From positions 107,122 through 171,121 of the forward strand of contig JAMAHW010000094.1 of assembly GCA_023627715.1 (NCBI GenBank): a DNA stretch of 64,000 bases. Reading direction: 5' to 3'. Of the stretch, positions 1-9,671 are shown piece by piece. The DNA is from Periconia sp. R9002 (taxonomy: Eukaryota; Ascomycota; Dothideomycetes; Pleosporales; Periconiaceae). The stretch's first letter is position 1. The number at the start of each line of letters is the position of its first letter. A model generated the notes under the pieces. It was not told the origin of the DNA. It worked only from the letters and a program-made list of their open reading frames with translations, and did no database searches. A program made the position numbers and the translations under genes.

Positions 1-1156
1 GAGTTGAGTTCGTAAGGGCGCATCGTGTCGTTAAGCTCAGGCTGCGAGCCATTAATCCCTTCATGGGTCAGTGCGGATCTCGAGAAAAACACAGGAATGG
101 TGACATACAATTATAAACAAAATCGATATGAGGCTCTTGAAGTGTAGGCCCAGTGTATTCTGCCTTGGCAACCCAATCGTCCTCCCAACCTTGAAGTACC
201 ATGTCATATACTGATTGCTCAAATGGCACGAACAACATGTCAGGGAGAGTGTCCGCTCTGTCCTTGACACGTTCACACTCGTGCCAGGGTGGGAAGCTGT
301 AATTTGCCGACCATGATGTCATGTTATTCAGGGCTCGAACAGGCTCTTGAGTATGATCTGTTTCGGCCTTCGAAAGCGTATCGTTGACGTCGTGGTTCTG
401 GCTAATTGCCCCATTTTTGTTTTTGGAAGCGGAATATATAGTCGCGGTACTCTCTGTTTCCATATTTGGACCCAATTCTCCAAGTTCGGTGTCCTTCTGG
501 GATTCCTTACGTATGGAGTCTGCTTCGTCGTCGGTCTTGTGTAGCAAATAAGGCGCATGCTCGACACTGTCTGCCGAATGAGTGTCAGGCAGGCTGTCAA
601 TGTTGTTTATATCATGCTGTACAAGTGTGGTTCCCTGATCTTTCAAATCTCCCTTTTCGGAGTTTCTTGCTGATATTCCTTCGTGTTTTTGTGATGTCGA
701 GGATATTGGTAGCTGTTGCGCAGGAATGCTGACTGGCCTATGAGCCAGATAAATTTGGCGTTCTGAATTGCTCTTAATGTAGGGAAATCCAAGATCCATG
801 GTGGAATCTGATACTTTTTTGAGAGCGTACTGATCCACGGGCTGACCTAATGGCTCAACGTCACGGCGCTGCTCCCAAAACCCGACTGATGGCCACAATA
901 TGAAGGTGATAATAACGAGTAGAAGGTAGTATACTCTCAAAGATCGCATTTTTTGATAGAGATAACGTGAAACAAGCATTTTCCAGCTCTTGAACACCAG
1001 AGAGAGCCGGAATAACACAATGAGATAGTGAAGAACTTTCGGCTGACAATTGAAGTCTAACGGATGAAATCCAGAGAAATTCGGCATGCCACACGATAGA
1101 GAAAGAGCGCTCGACTTTGCGAGTTGAAACCTCGACCTCCTTTCCAAGCCCACCAT
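1..1156 (-). CDS. Stealth-domain glycan phosphotransferase (partial, N-terminal part)
   Basis: This is the 5' part of a gene that runs off the left edge. The long exon encodes a hydrophobic anchor (YYLLLVIITFILW), then a polar, low-complexity stem, then a conserved block ending EPHIDFVYN. At 59-108 (minus strand) there is a 50-bp intron with a GTATGT donor and a GAAG acceptor. Splicing it joins FVYN to WINGSQPELNDTMRPYELNS, which is the conserved region 1 of Stealth proteins (consensus resembling IDFVYTWVNGSD). Stealth proteins transfer sugar-phosphates in capsule synthesis in bacteria, and the Cryptococcus xylosylphosphotransferase Xpt1 belongs to the group. I infer a type II Golgi membrane protein that adds a sugar-phosphate to glycans. 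The start is uncertain: ATG at 1156 gives the longest frame, but ATG at 949 (MRSLRVYYLL) places the anchor right at the N terminus and has a better context. The catalytic regions lie outside the window. Confidence 0.82.
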
Positions 1157-1683
1157 TACATTTCATTTACAATCTTGTTGTGTGCACCGCATACCCTAGC
1201 AAGCGAGCCACTTTTGGGATGAAACTCAAGCTTTCGCGAATGTGTTCTAGAACTATAGTCCGCTCCATATTGCTATACCTAGACTTCAAGCTGGAGTCAA
1301 AGAAGACATCAGAAGAAGCAAAAAAAAATGAGTGTTCAGTCCGAAGTGACGATCGTACGCCTCACGAGAAATCTAGCTGACCATCTCCCGCTATACCGCA
1401 TCCGGTCAGACACATCAAGGAGATTGACAGTCTCCTGTCTTGCGCACAAACATGATGTCTTATTAGCATTATGGAAGAATTCTAGCCCCGCCAGTAAGAA
1501 TATTGTGCAAAATTGTGATTGAACGAATACATTTTACGAGGAACTTGAGAGTGACCACAGAGAGCGGAGAAATATCGATTGCTCATCTGCCGTACGTTCA
1601 TACGCCCTGAACAACTCCGAGTTCTTCAACTGCGAATACTCTTGATAGTAGCTTATAAAGTCAATTTTCTTTGAAACTCGTTA
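1157..1683. other. intergenic, divergent promoter region
   Basis: This gap separates the minus-strand Stealth gene from the plus-strand GT34 gene, so it probably holds both promoters. I see no convincing TATA box, RNA gene or conserved open frame in it. There is an A-rich run near 1321. Confidence 0.5.
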
Positions 1684-2928
1684 ATGACCTTCTCATTCAT
1701 TGATATGGACGACACCGAACGACATACATCTGGACTATGGAAGAGAAGCCCATCAGAGCACCAAGTCCGACGAGTGCGCCGACACAACCTTCCTAGTACC
1801 CCAAGAATCGTCAAATACATACTCCTATCAGTGTTCTTAGTTCTTACTATGGCTATATACAGGAAGCACACCATCTTCAACAAGCACCCCAATGCAACAC
1901 CAAAGCACCCCGACGTCACGCCAGAGAACCCAGCACCAAACTACTCAACGCGATCGAACAACACAGCCTTCTACCCAACGCGATCGAACAACACAGCCTT
2001 CTACCCAAAGTTTGGGAAATGCACCGCCTCCTTCGGCGGTCCCTCGCCCCCCTACGACTCCGCAATTGCCTCCCATGACCTTCACAACACTCTCCACGCT
2101 TACCCCCACTATATACTACGCGAGCAAATGCTGCGCGGTCTGTGGTCAAAGCATAGCTATCTCCTCACGGTTCTCGGTCAAGAACTTTCTAAGCCCGAAT
2201 CCGAGCGGCTCAAGTGGCTATTATGGCACGACCGCGACACCATCCTCATGAACTCTCAGATCCCTCTTGATATTTTCATCCCACCGGAAGAGAAAGGATT
2301 CGGACACGTGAATTTGTTAGTCACGAAAGATCGAAACGGTTTGAATAATGGGGTGTTTATGGTGAGGGTGGGGCAGTGGGCTGTGAAGATGTTTGCGAGT
2401 GTGCTGAGTATTAGGGAGTATAGACCGGATGTGGTGTTGAAGTATACGGAGCAGAGCGGAATGGAGGAGGTTATCAAACGAGTGAGTTCTCTGAGCTTCT
2501 ACTATTCAATTTTTCGCAATGGCAAGGCTAATAGCTGACTGCTTTGGGTTTGAGGACAGCCCTGGTGGAATAGCAGCGTAGCGTACGTCCCGCAACGCTG
2601 GTTCAACGGTTTTCCGCCCGATGCAGATATCGACCATGATCGTGCGATTTCTCATTCACGTCCAGGGTCGTTGTTGATCCACTTTGCGTCTAATCGCGAT
2701 GGACTGCGGCCGCAGAGAATGGCGCAGTGGGGTAAAGTAGCGAGGAAGAGAGCTCCTGAATGGGATAAGCCGGTGGAGGAAACATATTATATGGAGGAGA
2801 TAGCCGAGTATTGGGAGAGAGTTGGGAAGAATGAATCGTTTGATAGTATCAATAGAGAGATTGGAAGGAGGGCCTGGAATGTGCCTAAGGTCGTGAGGGA
2901 GGCGAAGGAAACAAGAGAAAAGGCGTAG
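1684..2928 (+). CDS. glycosyltransferase family 34 (GMA12/MNN10-like), type II membrane protein
   Basis: Two exons, 1684-2481 and 2560-2928, are split by a 78-bp intron (GTGAGT...GACAG) and give 388 residues. Residues about 42-58 form a single membrane anchor after a basic cytosolic tail. Next comes an Asn/Thr/Pro-rich stem with several NxT/S sites, then the catalytic domain. The stretch LKWLLWHDRDTILMN (about 177-190) corresponds to the WxxDxDxxxMN motif of GT34, with D183 and D185 as the likely metal-nucleotide-binding acids. After the intron the protein continues PWWNSSVAYVPQRWFNGF and then LLIHFASNRDGLR, the usual GT34 C-terminal block. Known members are alpha-galactosyl- or mannosyltransferases of the Golgi. 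A downstream in-frame ATG at 1705 is an alternative start. The donor substrate cannot be told from sequence. Confidence 0.85.
1946..2006 (+). repeat. tandem duplication of a 30-bp unit inside the GT34 gene
   Basis: Two consecutive, essentially perfect copies of a 30-bp unit start at 1946 and 1976. They duplicate the ten-residue stem segment TRSNNTAFYP, including its NNT glycosylation sequon. The frame is kept. Confidence 0.9.
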
Positions 2929-5348
2929 CTGAACAATGCTGGCTTTGGGGTGTATTGACTCCGAAAATTTGGAGATCCCGATGGACTAGGGAATGATTAG
3001 TTTTGCCTGGAAGACAATGTTAATTTTTGCTTGCAAAGTTACTTACTCTTTTTTACTACGCAAACGACTTCAATTTTCTATACAAACTCTTTGAGCGTCA
3101 ATCATCATACTACAACTACCGTGTCTGCAACACTATCAGTCACGTATTCTCACGAGACTTCATGATTTACATTATGGTTGATGATTCCTTCAACTGACTT
3201 GGCGCTGGCGGGCCCCTGTCCACTTCTGCATACAATTTCGCCATTTCGGGATCCGGCACGGTCCCTGCTTCATCTTCGTCATGCGACAAATGTCCAACGT
3301 TCTGTCGACCTGCACGATGTCATTCTTCGTGACATTGACAGTGTTACAGTTATCAACATCGGCTAGCGCTACACTGATTTGTGCACCTAGCGTCGGGAAT
3401 ATTTTGGTTAGAAGAATTGTGTCCAATTTGGCCTGCGAAAGACACAAAGCTGTGAAATCTAAGAACGGGAGCAGATGATATGTGTGAATAGACAGCCGAA
3501 GGGAGTGTCGTGATCAAGAGGGTTAAAATTGTTTCGAAAAACACTTTGATGGTATGTGTTGAGCTAATTGATATGCCGAGACGAAGAAAGTTGGAATGGC
3601 GGTCTGGGGATCGGAAATTTTCATTCATGGTCCGTAACAGATTTGATGATACCACGATAATGACTTTCGGAGTATAAAGCAATCAGGCTGCTAGTTCGGC
3701 ACCTTGCTCCTCATTTGCATACAGAAACGTTTGCTCTGAAGTCAAGTTTGAAAGAATTGCGCCATGTCGTCGAGAGAGCGCTGTCAGGATTCATCCCATG
3801 ATTTATAGGGTAGTGTATGAGAGCATATGTCGAAAAATGATTGGCTACGGTAGAACACTGCATAGAAAGGGAGATCCAACTCGACTTTTCAGTGAGCTGC
3901 GGTTTGTTGGCAGTGCTATTTGATGTGGTGACTTGTCGAAGGTAAAAGTTCCCTGGCGTGGGTGTCGTTCGTTTAATGACAGATAGGTATTGTAGCATTG
4001 CAGTACTACTCGTATGAAGATCGCTTTTAAAACCCGGACGAGTCCCACCTGAGCGGTGATCATAATGAGATATACCGAATATCCGGTGAGCCAAGATCAA
4101 GGACGCGTACCAAAAATCATCATGTACACAGGAAGGACCCAAAAGTGTTCATAGCTGTCTCCATGTTTGCGAAAAACGTTGGCATTCACGTGGCATTGTT
4201 GGAAAACATTGATAGCACTAGCTGATTCCCAAGCCAGCTGAAAAGTGAAAGATGGTACCATCAGCCTCGCTCGGTTTAGATCTGAGCTGATCATCTTTCA
4301 GCTGGAGCAAACTGCTATTTAGTAATTATTTAAAAGAAATGTTAGTGAACATCTTACATGTAGTTAACCACCAGCTTTATCACTAAGAGACGGCTGAGGA
4401 GCGTGGGACCCGACTTCCGAGCGCCAAGGGTGGCAGTTCGCGCACCGCCAAGGGATCTTCGACGTGTCATCGTCGTCACTGAAGTTCGCCTGTGATAATT
4501 CGACAACTTCATCAAGATTAGCGCGTCTGACAACATAACCCTAAATACAAGTAGGCACAAATTCAGGTATTAATAAGTGTGTAGCATATACGCCTTGGGG
4601 TTAAGAGGCTTTGTTATTAATCACATGTGCAGGCGCATACATGTGATGCTCAGGCAGGATCAATCCTTACTGATTGGGATTCTAACAACCGAAATAGGAA
4701 GGGAACGAGGGAAACCCGTGGAGCATTTAGGAATGAATTCCTTCAGTCGAACATGTATTTCTCGTTTGGGTTGTGTGCGTTTCGCATTGTGTTTGAGCAT
4801 TGTGTTTGAAGATTTGAGCGCTTGTACCTGGCGGATAACCTTCCTTGCAGGGTCGACCTTCACAACTCGTCATTCGATCGAGTGAATAGTCAAGACCCAC
4901 ATTTAGTCAAACACGCCGGTGATATGTCCTCGAACCAAGAGCCACCAGGCCCATGGAAGATCGAACGGGCAAATCCAGGCAACGGGGTAGTAGCTTGGCT
5001 CATGCTCACGTCCTGGGCCTATTTTAATTCTGCCAACTGCCAACTCGCGGTACTACAACCCTACAACCACCTTTGGAGGTTCATTCTCCTCTTGTCTATT
5101 GCCTAGACACTTATGAACAGCTACTAACCGTTCTCCTTCTGCGGATCAAGGAATCGGGTTCTTATCCCAGACTCTTGTACGACGAACCTTCACATTCCGC
5201 GACAATATGATTTTAGCGCAAGACACGTATATAAACGGAACCCCTCCTCAGCTTTTGCGCGCTGAAGTTGAGCAGAAGAAAGAACTTAGTAGGTCATCAT
5301 AATGCAATAATACGATCTTTTCGCTAACTTTACAAAGACTTCGCCACA
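2929..5348. other. long intergenic region without a supported gene
   Basis: 2.4 kb between the GT34 and acyltransferase genes. Several short frames exist on both strands, but none shows a recognisable domain, a good start and splice sites together. A TATATAAA element at 5228-5235, about 115 bp before the next start codon, fits a core promoter for the downstream gene. Confidence 0.5.
5228..5235 (+). promoter_or_regulatory. TATA-box-like element upstream of the acyltransferase-3 gene
   Basis: A TATATAAA octamer lies about 115 bp before the ATG at 5349 in an otherwise mixed-composition region. This spacing fits a fungal core promoter with a short leader. Confidence 0.45.
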
Positions 5349-6731
5349 ATGTGGAAACCCCTCGAGGCTATTGCCAGCAATACCTGTCGACGATCTTTAC
5401 TTTCAGCCTTCAAACCAAGTTTCCTATGTCAGAATTTAAAGTCCCGAAAAGTCCACCCCACAGGATGGCTCGATGGAGTGCGCGGATACGCGTCGTTGTT
5501 TGTGTTTCTCTTCCATTTCATTCACTGCTTCACTTACAAGTGGTTGGTCGGATATGGTAGCGAAGATAGAGGGGGCGATAACTATAGGCTCTCCCTCCTT
5601 CCCGTGGTGAGGCTGACCTACGCCGGACAAGCAAACGTTGCGATATTTTGGGTCTTGTCAGGAATATCGCTTTCACTGAAGCCAGTCCAGTTGGCGCGAG
5701 AACAGAGCTGGGACAAATTCTTCGACACCATGTTCTCTTCCATCTTCCGTCGAGGCATGCGACTTTACCTACCGGTTCTATTTGTTCAGATATGCGTCCT
5801 CATTGCAGCGTGTCTCGGATTCTACAACTATGCCTGGGAGCTGGCGCAAGATTGGCCATTTGGGGGAGTCAATGAAACACAATTCGAGGTTTATGCGACC
5901 AATATGGACCAGATTCAGGATTGGCTGGCCACCATGTGGGATCTCTTGAACCCATTCCTGCAAACATACCCGAAGTACGACATTCATCTTTGGACTATCC
6001 AACGAGAATTCCAGTACTCAATCATTCTTTTCGCTGCCCTCGTTGGGCTATCTAAGTTACGATCACACATAAGAATCACGCTCGTGGCAGTACTATTCAC
6101 GTATTGTATAAGAGTGGACCAAGGCGACGTTGCACTTTTCCTCGCTGGCATGGGTCTCGCCGAATATCTACAAATTCGGGCTGAGAAAGCTGTGCAGTTA
6201 CCATCCGCGGAAAAGCAATCCACAGATGATCACAGCCCAACTCTGTTATGGGGTCTTCTTCTTTATGTCGGCTTACATTTACTTTCCTGGCCTTATGAGG
6301 GCGCTGCCACATCACCCGGCTACATCGCACTCAGTAACGCCTTCACGGACTTCAATAGCGAAGTCGATCAACGCCAGATCATCGGAGACCAATGTCGCCG
6401 CATCGGCGCCGCACTTTTTCTTTTTTCTCTTTGTGGCTGCGAGTGGTTTCGCAAGCCCTTTATGACCAATACAGCCATCTACTTGGGCAAGATTTCCTTT
6501 CCTCTTTACATTATTCACGGCCCGATCAACCACATGATCGGTTATCCACTAGTCGGAGCCATCTGGAACCGCATCGGCAACGAAACTACCTTCACACACA
6601 CATTCGGGATTGGAGTCGGTTTCTGTGTCACGGCTATCGTAGTCATTTGGCTGGCGGACATTATGTCCAAGCTTATCGATGCGCCCAGTGTACGATTCGG
6701 AAGGTGTTTACAGGAAAAATGGTCATGTTAG
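5349..6731 (+). CDS. acyltransferase 3 family integral membrane protein
   Basis: A single exon of 460 residues with start context CGCCACAATG. After a short soluble N terminus, LDGVRGYASLFVFLFHFI (about residues 39-56) matches the first helix of acyltransferase-3 proteins, including the family's conserved Arg and His. About ten hydrophobic segments follow, among them the IFWVLSGISLSLKP segment and a C-terminal KISFPLYIIHGPINHMIG block typical of the family. Members move acetyl or other acyl groups from a carrier onto sugars, sterols or other acceptors across a membrane. Its place between two glycosyltransferase genes suggests, but does not prove, that it O-acylates a surface glycan. In fungi such proteins are common and mostly uncharacterised. 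Confidence 0.88.
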   Translation: MWKPLEAIASNTCRRSLLSAFKPSFLCQNLKSRKVHPTGWLDGVRGYASLFVFLFHFIHCFTYKWLVGYGSEDRGGDNYRLSLLPVVRLTYAGQANVAIFWVLSGISLSLKPVQLAREQSWDKFFDTMFSSIFRRGMRLYLPVLFVQICVLIAACLGFYNYAWELAQDWPFGGVNETQFEVYATNMDQIQDWLATMWDLLNPFLQTYPKYDIHLWTIQREFQYSIILFAALVGLSKLRSHIRITLVAVLFTYCIRVDQGDVALFLAGMGLAEYLQIRAEKAVQLPSAEKQSTDDHSPTLLWGLLLYVGLHLLSWPYEGAATSPGYIALSNAFTDFNSEVDQRQIIGDQCRRIGAALFLFSLCGCEWFRKPFMTNTAIYLGKISFPLYIIHGPINHMIGYPLVGAIWNRIGNETTFTHTFGIGVGFCVTAIVVIWLADIMSKLIDAPSVRFGRCLQEKWSC

Positions 6732-7745
6732 ACAAGGTCTCGGAGGCATTTCATCGCATGAATTAGTTGCATCAATGGCGTTGGGGATATATTTGTGTGT
6801 TTGACCATGATTACCATTATCATTAGCATGGCGTTTTTAGGTTGCATGGTCGCATAAACCGTGGATTCCCCCAGTTTATTTCATATCAAACTCCTTGCAT
6901 CGGGGGCAGGGTCGCCCGTCTCATTGGATCACCCAAAATAAAAGAAAATACTCAAACCAAAACCCTCTCAGCTGCCCCTGACTAAATAACTTCGGCATCA
7001 TCTGCAAGCGCTGAATCAACGGCTTGCAAGGCGTTTATTTAGCCTTAACTTTCTCAGTCTCCTGCGTCAGGCACTCCCTTGCGCCATCGCCCCTCCCCCA
7101 ACAAATAAATAGTGCACATCACTGAAAGGGGGATCCGCCAGCCGAGACAAGCTTTTTTCGGGCGGCACAATTCAGGAACTAGTACGCGCGTTCTGTTGTG
7201 AAACGTGCGACAGACTTGGACAGCCACACCCATTCCTTCAAAACGCCACGCCTTCCGTAAAAGTGGATCTCATGCCCCTCCCGCGATCCCTTCAGATCTG
7301 CTCATTAGCAGCTGGTGAACCTGGCAAGTGCTAAGTATAATTCTTTGGTTTGAGCTAGTAGTGACAGGGGGACAACATTATATTGTTTTATTATCGAAGT
7401 ACTAGAAGCAAAATATTGTGGAGGAATGGTGGGGATGTCATTGTCGACCATTTGTCATTTGAGACTGTGTTTTATTAGGTCGCGGAGATAGGCATATATC
7501 ACGATGTGTGGTTTACTATGAAGCGAGAGACAACAATAGGACACGGTGATGAAGAAAAAAAAGTATGTAGTGGGAATATCCAACCGAGAGACACAATGTT
7601 GCAGAAGAATCACACTCGCATTCAGGGACTTGCGGCTTCCCACGACCAAAATGGATTTCTGCATTCCACGCCGCAGTTAGGAATTCTCTTTTCCTAAATT
7701 TTGTATAACCAAACAAATTCCCTTGCTATCTATCATCAAGCAGAC
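6732..7745. other. intergenic region
   Basis: One kilobase without a supported gene. The central part (about 6950-7300) is C-rich on the plus strand and could be promoter or 5' leader for the downstream GT25 gene. Nothing structured was recognised. Confidence 0.5.
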
Positions 7746-9164
7746 ATGCTACCCCTACGTCCCTCCTTCCAAGTCCTCGCGATATCCATAACCACACTAT
7801 CCCTCTTGTACATTTTCAACTTCCAATCATCACCCACCAGACCTGATATCCACCAACGACTATCCGTCCCCTACTCCCCCCAACAACCTAGCGCTCACCT
7901 CAACTCAGCCCCTACACATTATACCGTGATACCATCTCCGATTATCGACGGTGAGAATGATGCACCCGCTATACGCGATGTCGTGAACCAGACTCTTGGA
8001 TTTCAGAAGATTTACGCTATATCGATGCCGCATCGGACTGATAAGAGAGATTATCTTGCGTTAATGGGATATGTATCTGATCTGCAGATTGGGTTCGTGG
8101 ACGGAGTAAATGCGAGTGAAATGCACGTGAAATCGCTCCCTTCGGTTCGTGAACACAACGCCTGATACATTCCAAACTAACCCCTCCCTCTTTGTACAAC
8201 CACACAGTTCTGGAAAGGCATCCCTTCGACAGGGGACCACGGCGTCTGGCGCGCCCACCTAAACATCTACCAACACATGCTCCTCCACCGCATTTCCACC
8301 GCTCTGATCCTCGAGGACGACGCAGACTGGGACATCCTCCTGCGATATCAATTGCTGGACTTCTCCCGCGGTACTCGCGCTATCCAAAACGTCACCTCCT
8401 CACCAACTACCCTTCACTCCCCTTACGGGGATAACTGGGATTTGCTAGCTCTAGGCCACATCGGCGCCAACAACAAACCAAACAAAGTGCAAAAATATTG
8501 GATCACGCATGATGATAAGACAGTTATACCAGAGTCGAAGCGAACGTGGAGTCGGAAGCCCGACCTCAGTGCTCCCGCCTTCCTCTCCCCTTCTCAATCC
8601 TCAAACACTACCGAATCCGCTCAACACAACACGCGCATCGTCATGGAAATCAGCAAATTCACCGGCGCAGCCGCATACGCAGTATCCCTCTCCGGCGCGG
8701 CCAAACTGCTCCACGACCAAGCGCTGCTCCCGAACGCGCAGGCCATTGACGTCGCGATGCTGTCACTCTGCCGGCACGACTCGCCTTCCAACCCGTTTCT
8801 GTGTCTCGGGGCGTATCCGATGTTGTTTGGGAGGTATCGCGCGATTGGGCCGGAGACGAAGGATTCAGATCGCAGGAGCTCGTCGAATGAGGTTTTGCCT
8901 GGGTCCGGGGGGTTTCAGGAAGCGAGGGAGAGGAGGGAGGCGAAGAGTGAGTTTTTGGTTTGGCCGGTGAGTTTGAATTTGGGAGGGTTGTTGAGGGGGG
9001 TGGGGAGGTTTAGTGCGGGTGGTGGTGGTGAGGGTGAGGGTGCGGGCGAAGAGATTGATGTTAGGGATGAGGCTGTTGTGTTCCCTAGAGGTAGGGAGGT
9101 CGTTGTTCGCCCTGAGGAATATGTGGCGAGGCAGGGTGGAGGGGAGGGGGAAAAGAATGTGTAA
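7746..9164 (+). CDS. glycosyltransferase family 25 (LPS-type), type II membrane protein
   Basis: Two exons, 7746-8144 and 8208-9164, are joined by removing a 63-bp intron (GTTCGT...ACACAG). The ATG at 7746 gives MLPLRPSFQVLAISITTLSL, an N-terminal anchor at about residues 8-24. FQKIYAISMPHRTDKRD is the GT25 opening motif, and after the intron come HGVWRAHLNIYQHML and ALILEDDADWD (about 165-175), the acidic motif expected to bind metal and sugar nucleotide. The block KFTGAAAYAVSLSGAAKLL is also typical. GT25 enzymes are beta-glycosyltransferases known from bacterial LPS and from collagen modification, and many fungal copies lack a known substrate. The last 60 residues are Gly/Glu-rich and unlike the domain. 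Its base composition shifts from C-rich to G-rich codons in the last third. Confidence 0.85.
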
Positions 9165-9671
9165 CGTGTGCGTGGAGGAATGCATGGGGTTGTCTGTTTG
9201 GTAATGTCAATGTGTAGGTGACGGAATGAGGGTTTTATACAGGGGCAGACGTCTAGTATATAAAACTTAGATTCTAATGTTCAGAGTATCATAAAAGTGA
9301 GAATTTGATAATGTTGAATCTAGTTTTTCCTAGTGTCTGTAGGCATCTGAGGACACGTGTTTGTGCTTCACTATTCCTTATTTACATCCACTTTCGCATC
9401 GAAATAAACCATTGTCCTTATTTTATGACGGGAAATTCCACAGACTGTCCTGAACACTTCGGGTCTGTAGATTTTGAATAGCTAATAGCGAAATACATAT
9501 ATCCAAACTAACACAGACCATATTAATTATCCATACCACAACTTACCAAGAACTACGCAACACAGCCCAGCGCCCCAAAAAAAACTGCAAATACCAACCA
9601 AAGATCCCCTTCAAACGTCATCAATACAACAAAGAGCACTCGTGTCGCCTACCCGTTCCATCTTATCCTCT
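9165..9671. other. intergenic region between converging genes
   Basis: This AT-rich gap lies between the 3' end of the GT25 gene and the 3' end of the minus-strand SRR1-like gene. It should contain both polyadenylation regions. No gene was seen. Confidence 0.5.

Noticed and set aside
3190..3690. Minus-strand frames that might join into a small secreted cysteine-containing protein
   Set aside because: The second part has four spaced Cys and a good CGCAG acceptor, but no donor of normal form joins it to the hydrophobic upstream part, and the upstream part has no well-placed ATG.
3711..4142. 143-residue minus-strand open frame
   Set aside because: It begins with TTG, has no recognisable domain and overlaps other open frames of similar quality.
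4577..5106. Overlapping plus-strand frames upstream of the acyltransferase gene
   Set aside because: No domain, composition like intergenic DNA, and they run into the probable promoter.
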